DNA from: Actinomyces sp. 432
GTDB lineage: Bacteria; Actinomycetota; Actinomycetes; Actinomycetales; Actinomycetaceae
Length of the DNA: 64,000 bases
Direction of reading: 5' to 3'
NCBI RefSeq assembly: GCF_009930875.1
Contig: NZ_CP025249.1
Coordinates: 1,054,001-1,118,000, forward strand
The stretch's first letter is position 1. Each line of letters begins with the position of its first letter. The notes beneath the pieces were generated by a model. That model had not been told where the DNA came from and did not search any database. It was given only the letters and a program-made list of their open reading frames with translations. Of the stretch, positions 19,064 to 29,312 are shown piece after piece. Both the position numbers and the translations under genes were made by a program.

Positions 19064-20800
19064 GTGACCGCCCAGACCCCGTCGCCCTCGTCCGCCAACC
19101 CCGCCGCCGACTCTGCTGGCAACTCTGCCGTGCAGTCCGGTTCCGAGCGTATTCCGATCCGCCGCGCCCTGCTCTCGGTCTATGACAAGACCGGCCTGAC
19201 CGAGCTGGCCGCCACCCTGGTCGGCCACGGCGTCGAGATTGTCTCCACCGGCTCCACCGCCGCGACCATCGCCGAGGCCGGCCTGCCCGTGACCGCGGTG
19301 GAGGAGGTCACCGGGTTCCCCGAGTGCCTGGATGGGCGCGTCAAGACCCTGCACCCGCGCATCCACGCCGGCATCCTCGCGGACCGCCGCAAGCCCGAGC
19401 ACCAGGCGCAGCTCGCCGAACTCGAGGTAGCCCCGATCGACCTGGTCGTGGTCAACCTCTACCCCTTCACCCAGACGGTCGCCGCAGGCGCAGGCTTCGA
19501 CGCCTGCGTGGAGCAGATCGACATCGGCGGTCCCTCCATGGTGCGCGCCGCCGCGAAGAACCACCCGTCGGTCGCGGTGGTGGTGGACCCCGCCCGCTAC
19601 GAGGAGGTGGCCGACGCCGTGGCGGCCGGGGGCTTCGACTTCGCCCAGCGCCGTGCGCTGGCTGCGGCCGCCTACGCCCACACCGCGGCCTATGACGCCG
19701 CCGTCGCCTCCTGGTTCGCGCACCAGCTCGAGGCCGGGGCGGCCGAGGCTGACGCCGCGCCCGCCATGCCCGCCTACGTGGGGGACGCCTACACGCGCCT
19801 GAACCCGCTGCGCTACGGTGAGAACCCCCACCAGCGTGCCGCTGTGTACACCGCCGCCGACGCCGCACCCGGGCAGGGCGTGGCCGGAGCCCGGCAGTTG
19901 TCCGGTAAGGCCATGAGCTACAACAACTACACCGACACCGACGCCGCCGTGCGGGCGGCCTACGACCACGGCGAGGCCACCTGCGTGGCGATCATCAAGC
20001 ACGCCAACCCCTGCGGTGTGGCCGTATCCGCCGCCGGCGACGTCGCCGAGGCCCACCGCAAGGCCCACGCCTGCGACCCCGTGTCCGCCTACGGCGGCGT
20101 CATCGCCACCAACGCCACCGTCACGGCCGCCATGGCCCGCCAGATCAAGCCGATCTTCACCGAGGTGATCGCCGCGCCCGCCTACGACGACGAGGCAGTG
20201 CAGATCCTGTCGACCAAGAAGAACCTACGCATCCTCGTTGTCAACCCGCCGGAGCGCGGCGGCTGGGAGGTCAAGCAGATCTCCGGCGGCGCCGTGATTC
20301 AGGAACGCGACGCCGTCGACGCTCCCGGCGACGCCCCCGCCGTCTGGGAGCTCGTGGCGGGTGAGGCAGCCGACGCCGCCACCCTGGCGGATCTGGCATT
20401 CGCCTGGCGTGCCATACGCTCCGTGCGCTCCAACGCCATCCTGCTGGCCCAGGACGGGGCCACCGTCGGCGTTGGTATGGGGCAGGTCAACCGGGTGGAC
20501 TCCTGCAGGCTGGCGGTTGAGCGGGCCAACACGCTTGGTACCCGCATGACCGGGGACGCGGCGGGCGACGCCGTGGACGCTGCGGGCACCGGGGTCTCGG
20601 CCCCCGAGCGCGCTCGGGGGTCGGTGGCCGCATCGGATGCCTTCTTCCCCTTCGCCGACGGCCTGCAGGTGCTTATCGACGCCGGCGTGCGCGCCGTGGT
20701 TCAGCCGGGAGGCTCCATCCGCGACGAGGAGGTCATCGCCGCCGCCCGGGCCGCGGGCATTACCATGTACTTCACCGGCACCCGTCACTTCGCGCACTGA
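19064..20800 (+). CDS. purH: Bifunctional AICAR transformylase / IMP cyclohydrolase
   Basis: PurH carries out the last two steps of de novo IMP synthesis: formylation of AICAR using 10-formyl-THF, then ring closure. The 578-residue protein has an N-terminal IMP cyclohydrolase (MGS-like) domain with [12 protein letters not shown] and [13 protein letters not shown] ([14 protein letters not shown]), and a C-terminal transformylase with [23 protein letters not shown] and [12 protein letters not shown]. The GTG start at 19064 follows an AAGGAG site. The first 30 or so residues are a Ser/Ala-rich extension. The upstream ZTP riboswitch fits its substrate: ZMP is AICAR ribotide. Confidence 0.97.
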   Translation: MTAQTPSPSSANPAADSAGNSAVQSGSERIPIRRALLSVYDKTGLTELAATLVGHGVEIVSTGSTAATIAEAGLPVTAVEEVTGFPECLDGRVKTLHPRIHAGILADRRKPEHQAQLAELEVAPIDLVVVNLYPFTQTVAAGAGFDACVEQIDIGGPSMVRAAAKNHPSVAVVVDPARYEEVADAVAAGGFDFAQRRALAAAAYAHTAAYDAAVASWFAHQLEAGAAEADAAPAMPAYVGDAYTRLNPLRYGENPHQRAAVYTAADAAPGQGVAGARQLSGKAMSYNNYTDTDAAVRAAYDHGEATCVAIIKHANPCGVAVSAAGDVAEAHRKAHACDPVSAYGGVIATNATVTAAMARQIKPIFTEVIAAPAYDDEAVQILSTKKNLRILVVNPPERGGWEVKQISGGAVIQERDAVDAPGDAPAVWELVAGEAADAATLADLAFAWRAIRSVRSNAILLAQDGATVGVGMGQVNRVDSCRLAVERANTLGTRMTGDAAGDAVDAAGTGVSAPERARGSVAASDAFFPFADGLQVLIDAGVRAVVQPGGSIRDEEVIAAARAAGITMYFTGTRHFAH

Positions 20801-20820
20801 CCCGGTGGGGCCCAATGCCC

Positions 20821-20845
20821 CGGTCGCCTACGGCGCGGGCGACCG
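20821..20845 (+). terminator. Weak hairpin between purH and DUF3017
   Basis: An 8-bp stem (CGGTCGCC with GGCGACCG) lies about 20 bases after the purH stop and just before the DUF3017 start. There is no T tract, so attenuation is more likely than full termination. Confidence 0.3.
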
Positions 20846-20867
20846 TTGAGGGACTAAGGTAGCCGCC

Positions 20868-21242
20868 GTGACCGACCAGAACGGCGCAGACGGCGGATCG
20901 CCGTCGGAAGGCGAACGGGAGGGTGCACTGGGCGTGGGCCACGACGGGGGATCCAAAGCGGACAGCTGCCCCGAGCGGCAGCAGCCCTACCGCACGCTCG
21001 CGGTGGTCGCCGTGGCGGCCTGGCTAGCGGCCGTTCCGGTGCTCTCCTTACTCGGCTACCGGCGTCTGGCGGTGATCTGGTTGGCGCTGGAGGTGCTGGC
21101 CCTGGCGGTGATCCGGGTGCAGCGACCCGACGGAACCTGGATCGCGGCGCGCAGCCGGGGGTTTGACGTCGTGTTCGGGCTGCTGCTCGCGGTTGGCCTG
21201 TTCGCCCTGTCCTATTACGCAGGCCTGCCGCGGGTGCACTGA
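20868..21242 (+). CDS. DUF3017 small membrane protein
   Basis: The 124-residue product has a hydrophilic, acidic N terminus of about 40 residues, then three hydrophobic segments (LAVVAVAAWLAAVPVLSLLG, LAVIWLALEVLALAVIRV and FDVVFGLLLAVGLFALSYYAG). This matches the actinobacterial DUF3017 family, which commonly follows purH or folD. The start is GTG at 20868. The function is unknown. Tight placement behind purH suggests co-transcription and therefore indirect control by the riboswitch. Confidence 0.75.
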   Translation: MTDQNGADGGSPSEGEREGALGVGHDGGSKADSCPERQQPYRTLAVVAVAAWLAAVPVLSLLGYRRLAVIWLALEVLALAVIRVQRPDGTWIAARSRGFDVVFGLLLAVGLFALSYYAGLPRVH

Positions 21243-21494
21243 CCGTGGGTGCACTGGCCCGTTCGGCGCTGCCCTCCCGCGCGTTCACCGTGCTGCCCAC
21301 GCGCGTACAGCGCAGTGGCAGGCCCGGGGCCGGTGGCTTGGTCGGTGCTGCGCCGGGTCCCAGGCGGATGGCCAGGTGGAGGCCCAGATGGAGGCCCACT
21401 GTACGGTCCGACGGGGCGCAGGTGGCGGTGAGTGTGGCATCCTGCCGCCCAGTATGCGGTCCCGGACCGCCCGAATCCAGCCGGAAGGCAGTAC

Positions 21495-22886
21495 ATGAGC
21501 AACCCATCCCCGCGTCCCGACGGTACCTCCGGGCAGCCTGCCCCGGGGCCAGTGCGCAGGTTCCTGGCCCGAGGCGGCATCCTCGTGTGGGTACTCGCCG
21601 CTATCATCCTGGCCCTGCTACTCGGCTCCATCCAGATCGGTGGCAGTCACCTGGTACCGGTTCCGGTTGGTCGAGTCTTCTCCACCTTCTCCAACCTGTT
21701 CAGCCAGTTCCTGTCCTTCTCGATCCCGCTGATCATCATCGGCCTGGTCACGCCCGCCATCGCGGACCTCGGACGTGGCGCCGGCCGCTGGCTCGCCATT
21801 ACCGCCGCCATCGCCTACAGCTCTACGCTGTTCGCGGGCTTCGTCACCTACCTGGTATGCGCGGCCACACTTCCCCGCGTCCTGGGTGGTACGACTCTGG
21901 CGGACGTGGAGGAGCCCGGCAGTGCCCTGGACACCTACTTCAGCGTGGAGATGCCCGCCCCGGTGGGAGTGATGACGGCCCTACTGCTCAGCTTCGTGCT
22001 CGGCATCGGGCTGTCGATGGTGCCGCGCGGGGTCATGCGCAAGGGATTCATCGAGTTCCGTGCCATCATCACCTCCCTGATCGAGCGGATCATCATTCCG
22101 CTGCTGCCACTGCATATCTTCGGCATCTTCCTGAACCTCACCTACACCGGTGAGGCCTGGGCGATTATGCGCACCCTGCTGCGGGTCGTCGTGGTCGTGC
22201 TGGTCCTGGAGGTGCTCATCCTGGGTGTCCAGTACCTGGTTGCGGGGGCCGTCGGCCGCAAGAACCCCGTGAGGGCGCTGGTGACCATGCTGCCTGCCTA
22301 CCTCACCGCCCTGGGTACCTCCTCCTCGGCGGCCACCATCCCGGTGACCCTGCGGCAGGCCCGCAAGAACGGCGTGGCCGACGCCGTCGCCTCCTTCACC
22401 GTGCCGCTGTGCGCCACCATCCACCTGGCCGGCTCCACCTCAAAGATCTTTGCCTTCGCATTCGCTATTGCCCTGACCCAGGGCATCACGGTTTCCGCCG
22501 CACAGTGGATCGGCTTCATCTTCATGCTCGGCATCACGATGGTCGCCGCTCCGGGAGTTCCCGGCGGAGCCATCATGGCTGCTACCGGCCTGCTGTCCAG
22601 CATGCTCGGCTTCGACGACGCCCAGGTGGCGCTCATGATCGCCACCTACATTGCCCTGGACGCCTTCGGCACCGCCACCAATGTCACCGGTGACGGCGCT
22701 ATCGCCATCGTTGTGGACCGGCTTGCCCACGGCCGCATAGGGCCCGAGGGGGAGCCGGAGAACACCCGCGAGCTGGCCTTCGACGGCATGAAGTACCTGG
22801 ACCGGGTCAGCGTGGAGGGCGTGGTCAGCGCCGAGGAGCTGGAGGCCTCCGCCGCCGCCGCGGGCCCCAACGCCGTCAGCCGCTGA
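21495..22886 (+). CDS. Dicarboxylate/amino acid:cation symporter (DAACS family)
   Basis: This is a secondary transporter of glutamate, aspartate, serine/threonine or C4-dicarboxylates coupled to sodium or protons. The 463-residue protein has about eight helices and the family hallmarks: the serine-rich re-entrant loop TSSSAATIP, the second re-entrant loop near VPGGAIMAATGLL and the substrate/ion motif ATNVTGDGAIA. The start at 21495 follows a GGAAGGCAGT site. Proximity to malate dehydrogenase would suit a dicarboxylate substrate, but this is inference. Confidence 0.9.
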   Translation: MSNPSPRPDGTSGQPAPGPVRRFLARGGILVWVLAAIILALLLGSIQIGGSHLVPVPVGRVFSTFSNLFSQFLSFSIPLIIIGLVTPAIADLGRGAGRWLAITAAIAYSSTLFAGFVTYLVCAATLPRVLGGTTLADVEEPGSALDTYFSVEMPAPVGVMTALLLSFVLGIGLSMVPRGVMRKGFIEFRAIITSLIERIIIPLLPLHIFGIFLNLTYTGEAWAIMRTLLRVVVVVLVLEVLILGVQYLVAGAVGRKNPVRALVTMLPAYLTALGTSSSAATIPVTLRQARKNGVADAVASFTVPLCATIHLAGSTSKIFAFAFAIALTQGITVSAAQWIGFIFMLGITMVAAPGVPGGAIMAATGLLSSMLGFDDAQVALMIATYIALDAFGTATNVTGDGAIAIVVDRLAHGRIGPEGEPENTRELAFDGMKYLDRVSVEGVVSAEELEASAAAAGPNAVSR

Positions 22887-24217
<1,331 letters not shown>

Positions 24218-24237
24218 GATCTGCCAACCGTAGTGAT

Positions 24238-24268
24238 GGGCCCCGCCTCCACACTGGAGGCGGGGCCC
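24238..24268 (+). terminator. Terminator after mdh
   Basis: A perfect 13-bp GC-rich stem (GGGCCCCGCCTCC with its complement) around the loop ACACT lies 20 bases after the mdh stop. There is no T tract. Confidence 0.85.
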
Positions 24269-24438
24269 ATGCCGTTCGGGTTACCGGGATGCAAGCAACC
24301 AAAGGCTTCGTGAGCGAGCTATTCGTTTTATACTCTTTATGCTTAATGCGCCCGGGTCTGGGCTGACGACGTGGTCAGCCAGGCGGTGACTCCGCCCCGA
24401 CCCTCCCATAGAAACAGCGTCGTTTCGAGGAGAACACC

Positions 24439-25782
24439 ATGCGTAATCCCGTTCTGTCCCGGCGGCAGGCTCTGGTGGGCCTGTCCACCACCGCAGTCCT
24501 GGCCACGCTTGCCGCCTGTGGTACCACCGGCACCGAGGAGTCCGGTGCCGGATCCGGATCCCGCTCCGACTCGGTGGTCGTCGGTGAGGGTGATGACAGC
24601 CAGGTCGACGTAGTCACCTGGTGGTCGGCAGGATCCGAGAAGGAGGGACTGGCCGCCCTCGTGAAGGTGTTCGAGGAACAGTTCCCGCAAACCAAGTTTG
24701 AGAACAAGGCCGTGTCCGGCGGTGGTGGTTCCCAGGCCAAGCAGAAGCTCGCCGCGGACTTGGCCGCCGGCAACCCGCCCGACACCTACCAGGCCCACGC
24801 CGGCGCCGAGATCCAGGCGGACATCGAGGCCGGCTACCTGCTGGACATCTCCTCCCTGTACGACGAGTTCGGTCTCAACGACGCCTTCCCCGAGACCCTC
24901 ATAGACCGACTGAGGGACTCCGAGGGCGCGATCTACTCCATCCCCTCAAACGTGCACCGCAATAACGTGGTGTGGGCCTCCATCGAGGTCCTGAAGGCCT
25001 CGGGACTGGACCCGGACAGCCCGGCAACGGACATCGAAGGCTGGATCGCGGACATGGAGAAGGTTAAGGCGGCCGGTTACACCCCCATCACCATGGGCAT
25101 GGCCTGGACCCAGCTCGGACTGCTGGAGTCCGTGCTCATCGCCGACCTCGGTGCCGACTCCTACTCAGGGCTGTTCGACGGGAGTACCGACTGGGCGGGC
25201 GACGAGGTGGCGGCCGCGCTCAAGCACTACGAGACCATCGTGGGCTTCACCGATAAGTCCCTGTACACCGAGGACTGGGAGCCGGCCATGCGGCCGATCT
25301 TCGAGAACCAGGCCGCCTTCAACGTCATGGGCGACTGGGCGGTGGCCGGCTTCGACACCGCGGGCCTGACCGCGGGTACCGACTACACCTACTTCCCGGT
25401 GCCCGGCACCGACGGCGTGTTCGACTTCCTCGCCGATGCCTTCGCCCTCACCGATGGCGGCCCGCACCCGGGTGGCGGCAAGAACTGGCTGCAGTGCATC
25501 TCCACCAAGGAGGGGCAGATCGCCTTTAACACCGTTAAGGGCTCCATCCCCTCCCGCTCAGACCTGACCGAGGAAGAGAAGGCGCAGTTCTCCGAGTACC
25601 AGCGCTCCGCGATGGACTCCTTCAGCCAGGACACGATCGTCTCCTCCATCGCCCACGGCGCCGCCCTGCCGACCAAGGCGTCGGACGCGATGAATGATGC
25701 CCTGACCAAGTTCGCCCAGGGCGCCTCAGACGTCGCCACCCTGCAGTCCGAGCTTGCCGCGGCATACGCCTCGGTGGCCTGA
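24439..25782 (+). CDS. Sugar ABC transporter substrate-binding lipoprotein
   Basis: This is an extracellular solute-binding protein (447 residues) of the CUT1 sugar class. It has a lipoprotein signal (LSRRQALVGLSTTAVLATLAAC). The mature part begins with a Ser/Gly/Glu linker, followed by VVTWWSAGSEKEGL, typical of glucose or mannose-type binding proteins. It includes the GSIPSRSDL segment common to this group. The start follows a GGAG site. An AT-rich stretch at 24321-24345, with TATACT at 24329-24334, is the best promoter candidate. Two permease genes follow after an intercistronic hairpin. Confidence 0.9.
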   Translation: MRNPVLSRRQALVGLSTTAVLATLAACGTTGTEESGAGSGSRSDSVVVGEGDDSQVDVVTWWSAGSEKEGLAALVKVFEEQFPQTKFENKAVSGGGGSQAKQKLAADLAAGNPPDTYQAHAGAEIQADIEAGYLLDISSLYDEFGLNDAFPETLIDRLRDSEGAIYSIPSNVHRNNVVWASIEVLKASGLDPDSPATDIEGWIADMEKVKAAGYTPITMGMAWTQLGLLESVLIADLGADSYSGLFDGSTDWAGDEVAAALKHYETIVGFTDKSLYTEDWEPAMRPIFENQAAFNVMGDWAVAGFDTAGLTAGTDYTYFPVPGTDGVFDFLADAFALTDGGPHPGGGKNWLQCISTKEGQIAFNTVKGSIPSRSDLTEEEKAQFSEYQRSAMDSFSQDTIVSSIAHGAALPTKASDAMNDALTKFAQGASDVATLQSELAAAYASVA

Positions 25783-25787
25783 CCCGC

Positions 25788-25827
25788 GTGCTCGGGGCGG
25801 CGCGACTACTTGCCCCGCCCCGAGCAC
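25788..25827 (+). terminator. Intercistronic hairpin between binding protein and permease
   Basis: A perfect 13-bp stem (GTGCTCGGGGCGG with its complement) encloses a 14-base loop immediately after the binding-protein stop. In ABC operons such hairpins typically attenuate or stabilise so that binding protein exceeds permease. Confidence 0.75.
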
Positions 25828-25980
25828 AGCGCCACTGTCAATCGCACTGGCAAATGCACAGCCAAATGCCGGTGGCGAACGCCACTGGATATTGTCTCAC
25901 CCCACGCAGCGCGGGTGCGGGGAGACGAGTGCTGCCGCCCCGGCCGAGGCGACGCCAGCCGACAAACTTCAAGGAGCATC

Positions 25981-26913
25981 GTGAGCACTAGAACGACGTC
26001 GCGCCCCCGGCGGAGGAAGGCGAACTGGCGGAAGTGGGGGCCGGGGCTGCTGCTGATCTCGCCGTCCCTGGTCCTCATTGGCATATTCGTGTACGGCATG
26101 ATCGGCGTGAACATCAACACCTCCCTGCTGGACACTCACACTGCGGCGCAGGTGTCGGGCAGGCGGTCCTCGCACGTCGTCGGCCTGGAGAACTTCGTCA
26201 ACCTGTTCAAGAATCCGAACTTCCAGCACTCCTTCCTCAACCTGATTCTGTTCACCGTGGCCTTCCTGGCCGGAACCCTGGTCCTCGGCTTCCTGTGGGC
26301 GTGGCTGCTGGACAAGCCGATCAAGGGTGAGGGGCTGTTCCGGGCGGTGTTCCTGTTCCCCATGGCTGTGTCCTTCGTGGCCTCCGGCGTGGTGTGGCGG
26401 TGGCTGCTGAATTCCGCCCAGGGGGCACAGGCCTCCGGCCTCAACCGCCTGTTCGAAATGACGGGCCTGCGGTTCTTGGAGAACAGCTGGACGCAGCACA
26501 CTACCTTCGGCATTCTCGCCATCGCCATCCCCGCGGTCTGGCAGCTGGCCGGTTATGTGATGGCCCTGTTCCTCGCAGGCTTCCGGGGAATCAACGAGGA
26601 CCTGCGCGAGGCGGCGCGCGTGGACGGCGCCAACGAGTGGCAGCTGTACAAGTCGATCATCTTTCCCCAGCTGACACCGATCGCCCTGAGCGCCGTCATC
26701 ATCATCGGACACATGTCGCTGAAGTCATTCGACCTGATCATGTCCATCACGGACCAGCGCACCTACTCCACGAAGGTGCCCGCCATTGACATGTTCAACT
26801 TCATGACCGACAACGACTACTCCAACGCCGCGGCAGTCGGCACGATCCTCCTCGTCATCGTCGCCATCGCCGTCATCCCGTACCTCATCCACGACGCGAA
26901 GGGCAGGTCCTGA
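25981..26913 (+). CDS. Sugar ABC transporter permease (first membrane subunit)
   Basis: The 310-residue membrane protein has about six helices and the EAA loop INEDLREAARVDGANEWQLYKSIIFPQL, which docks the ATPase. The GTG at 25981 is chosen because an AAGGAG site lies just upstream and the basic N terminus (STRTTSRPRRRKANWRKWG) precedes the first helix. Segment AFLAGTLVLGFLWAWLLDKPIKG resembles glucose/mannose permeases of the GtsB type. It is followed at once by the second permease. Confidence 0.9.
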   Translation: MSTRTTSRPRRRKANWRKWGPGLLLISPSLVLIGIFVYGMIGVNINTSLLDTHTAAQVSGRRSSHVVGLENFVNLFKNPNFQHSFLNLILFTVAFLAGTLVLGFLWAWLLDKPIKGEGLFRAVFLFPMAVSFVASGVVWRWLLNSAQGAQASGLNRLFEMTGLRFLENSWTQHTTFGILAIAIPAVWQLAGYVMALFLAGFRGINEDLREAARVDGANEWQLYKSIIFPQLTPIALSAVIIIGHMSLKSFDLIMSITDQRTYSTKVPAIDMFNFMTDNDYSNAAAVGTILLVIVAIAVIPYLIHDAKGRS

Positions 26914-26914
26914 C

Positions 26915-27790
26915 ATGGCCGTCGACGCCGCCGCTCTGACCGCCAAGCGGACCGTTACCCGGACCAGGGGTATCGCCTGGGGACAGGTGCTTCGTTACGT
27001 CCTGCTGCTGGCCTCGCTCGTCTTTGTGCTCATCCCCGTCTACGTCCTGTTCGTCACCTCCTTCAAGAACGGGGCGGAGGCCTCTCCGGCTACCACCTGG
27101 TACCTGCCGGACAGCTGGGACACCACCAACTGGACCAATGCGTGGAACGAGCTCAAGGGCGGCCTGGTCCGCTCCCTGATGCTGGTGATCCCTTCCTCCC
27201 TCATCTCTGCGATGCTGGGATCCGCCAACGGCTTCGTGCTGTCCAAGTGGCGCTTCCCCGGGGCGAACGTGGTGTTCACCCTGATCCTGTTCGGCATGTT
27301 CATCCCTTACCAGGCGGTAATGATTCCGCTGATGCGCATGGTCACCGGGGTTGGGCTGGGATTCGGCATCCCGACGCTGATCCTCATGCACGTGGTCTAC
27401 GGCATTCCGATCTGCACACTGATCTTCCGCAACTACTACGAGTCGATTCCCGACGAGCTGATCGAGGCCGCCGAGGTCGACGGCGCCGGGATGCTGCGCA
27501 CCTACTTCTCCGCGGTGCTGCCCATCTCCATCCCCAGCTTCGTGGTGGTCATCATTTGGCAGTTCACCAGCGCCTGGAACGACTTCCTGTTCGCCCTGTT
27601 CTTCGGCGGCGGGGCACAGTCGGGTCCGGTGACGCTGGCACTGAACAACCTGGCGCACGGTTCGATCATGGCCGACTACGGCGCCTCGATGTCCGGCGCG
27701 CTGATCGCCTCCGTCCCGACGCTGCTGGTGTACATCTTCCTGGGCAAGTACTTCGTTGGCGGCCTGATGGCCGGCTCCGTGAAGGGATGA
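26915..27790 (+). CDS. Sugar ABC transporter permease (second membrane subunit)
   Basis: The 291-residue permease starts 1 base after the previous stop (translational coupling). It has about six helices, the EAA loop DELIEAAEVDGAGMLRTYFSAVLPIS and the conserved C-terminal GGLMAGSVKG. With the two upstream genes it completes an importer that again lacks an ATPase gene. A shared ATPase elsewhere is inferred. No regulator lies next to this operon. Confidence 0.9.
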   Translation: MAVDAAALTAKRTVTRTRGIAWGQVLRYVLLLASLVFVLIPVYVLFVTSFKNGAEASPATTWYLPDSWDTTNWTNAWNELKGGLVRSLMLVIPSSLISAMLGSANGFVLSKWRFPGANVVFTLILFGMFIPYQAVMIPLMRMVTGVGLGFGIPTLILMHVVYGIPICTLIFRNYYESIPDELIEAAEVDGAGMLRTYFSAVLPISIPSFVVVIIWQFTSAWNDFLFALFFGGGAQSGPVTLALNNLAHGSIMADYGASMSGALIASVPTLLVYIFLGKYFVGGLMAGSVKG

Positions 27791-27846
27791 CGCGTTAAGC
27801 GCCCCGGCCCGCCCCACCCCGGCTCGCCCCGCCCACCCCGCACCCT

Positions 27847-27892
27847 CGCCGAGATCGGTAGACGTTACGTGCCGAGGTCGGTCGAATTGGCG
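27847..27892. repeat. Two tandem units of the 23-bp dispersed repeat
   Basis: Units 27847-27869 and 27870-27892 share the core GCCGAGRTCGGT. The first unit continues AGACGTTACG and is nearly identical to the reverse complement of 55081-55103. It lies between the ABC operon and a small zinc-ribbon gene, close to that gene's start. Confidence 0.75.
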
Positions 27893-27912
27893 AGCGCGCT
27901 ACAGTCATCCAC

Positions 27913-28212
27913 ATGGCACATCGAGGCTCCCGCAGCTCCAAGCGTCCCTACGCGGCGGGCCACAGGCCCCTGGACATGGACCGCCTGGCCTCCGTGCCGC
28001 GTACCCAGGTCGGCCCCGGAGGAGCGGAGTTCACGGTGCGGCGCGTTCGTGGCGGGAACAAGGATTATCTCTGCCCCGGCTGCAACCGGACGATCCCAGC
28101 CGGCACCCCGCATGTAGTGGCATGGAGCAACGAATCGTTGTTTGGCCCGGAGCGCGGCTTGGAGGAGCGGCGTCACTGGCATACCTCGTGCTGGGAGCGG
28201 CGCCTGTGGTGA
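27913..28212 (+). CDS. Small zinc-ribbon-like conserved actinobacterial protein
   Basis: The 99-residue basic protein has a metal-binding pattern CPGC, then TPH about 10 residues on, and HWHTSC near the C terminus, suggesting one zinc site. The N-terminal third is basic and Ser/Arg-rich. Similar small proteins are widespread in actinobacteria, sometimes labelled ATP/GTP-binding, without proven function. It is convergent with the gene at 28251-28778. Confidence 0.65.
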   Translation: MAHRGSRSSKRPYAAGHRPLDMDRLASVPRTQVGPGGAEFTVRRVRGGNKDYLCPGCNRTIPAGTPHVVAWSNESLFGPERGLEERRHWHTSCWERRLW

Positions 28213-28250
28213 GAAGAACTTCCCAATCCCGGAGCAGCCGCACGAACCGG

Positions 28251-28778
28251 TTAGGCCAGTGGTTCGGGAGAGCGCTCCTCCCAGCCTGGTAACAGCCGAT
28301 CCAGAGCGGTGCGCAGCGGCACGATATCGCCGTCGCGACCGCCCTCACCAATGGTCATGGGGACCGGTTCCTCCGCTGGGTCTACGCCGAACAGATGATC
28401 GCGCAGTCCCAGTGCCCGGGTAAGGATGTAGAAGCGCCCAGAGGTATCGATGCCCACCGACTGATCCTGACGCAGGTACCAGCCGGTCAGCGGTGTGCGC
28501 GCCGATCCGCCCCCGTATCCCTTGACCCGCAGCGGCTGCGCTGCCAGGCCCTCGGCCTTGGCGACGGCGAGGAACAGGGAGACGATCCGTGCGGCGCGCT
28601 GATGCTCGGCATTCTGCCTAGCCGTGAGCATCCGGGCCCGCTCGGCCGCGGCCTCCCGACGGCGTTGCGCCCAGTCTCCGGGCTCGGAATCACGCGGGGG
28701 CGCAGGTGACCGCTGTGCTTGCGGGGCGTCGGCGGAATTGGCTCGAGCGGGGGAGGGATCGGCGTCCTTGCTGTCCAT
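28251..28778 (-). CDS. Conserved hypothetical protein
   Basis: The 175-residue protein has a charged, Ala/Arg-rich N-terminal half (WAQRRREAAAERARMLTARQ) likely to be helical, then a compact C-terminal half with PLTGWYLRQDQSVGIDTSGRFYILT. No signal peptide or membrane segment is visible. I do not recognise a functional family. It is divergent from the GntR gene at 28839. Confidence 0.6.
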   Translation of the reverse strand: MDSKDADPSPARANSADAPQAQRSPAPPRDSEPGDWAQRRREAAAERARMLTARQNAEHQRAARIVSLFLAVAKAEGLAAQPLRVKGYGGGSARTPLTGWYLRQDQSVGIDTSGRFYILTRALGLRDHLFGVDPAEEPVPMTIGEGGRDGDIVPLRTALDRLLPGWEERSPEPLA

Positions 28779-28838
28779 AGCACCAGACTACGACGATGTG
28801 CCATGGTGTCTGTGGCGCGCTTGTCGCACACTAGAGCT

Positions 28839-29261
28839 ATGCAGTCACCAAGCCCACCTCAGCAGCGCCCTTCAGAGTCTTTTGCAGCGCAGCCCCGGGA
28901 CGGGCGCACCGCGCGGCTTCACATCAACCTTGATCCGACCTCCACCGAGCCGGTGTTCTCGCAGATATGCGCGGCGGTGAAGGCGGATATCGCGGACGGT
29001 CGGCTACCTGCAGGCAGTCGCCTGCCCCCTACACGTGCTCTCGCGGCCCAGCTGAGCATCGCCATAAACACGGTGGCGAAGGCATACCGTGAGCTCGAGG
29101 CGCAGGGCTATATAGAGGGCCGCGGGCGCCGCGGTACCTTCGTGCGCGACCCGTCGGGGGCTGCCGGGGATCGCGAAGTCATGCGCTTCGTCACCACCAT
29201 GCGCTCCTTGGGAGTGCCGCTGGAGGACGCGCTGGAACAGGTGCGCCGCGCCTGGCCCTGA
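28839..29261 (+). CDS. GntR-family regulator, YtrA subfamily
   Basis: The 140-residue protein has a winged helix-turn-helix (about residues 35-110: EPVFSQICAAVKADIADGRLPAGSRLPPTRALAAQLSIAINTVAKAYRELEAQGYIEGRGRRGTFV) and only a short helical tail, as in YtrA regulators. YtrA proteins usually govern adjacent ABC exporters, but none is next to this gene. The start at 28839 is the first ATG after the divergent promoter gap; no strong ribosome binding site is seen, so it may be nearly leaderless. A second YtrA-like gene lies at 49948. Confidence 0.82.
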   Translation: MQSPSPPQQRPSESFAAQPRDGRTARLHINLDPTSTEPVFSQICAAVKADIADGRLPAGSRLPPTRALAAQLSIAINTVAKAYRELEAQGYIEGRGRRGTFVRDPSGAAGDREVMRFVTTMRSLGVPLEDALEQVRRAWP

Positions 29262-29312
29262 CCGCCGGCCCGCCCGGCCCGGTGGCTTCCGCTGCAGAGC
29301 CGCCCCGCGCAT

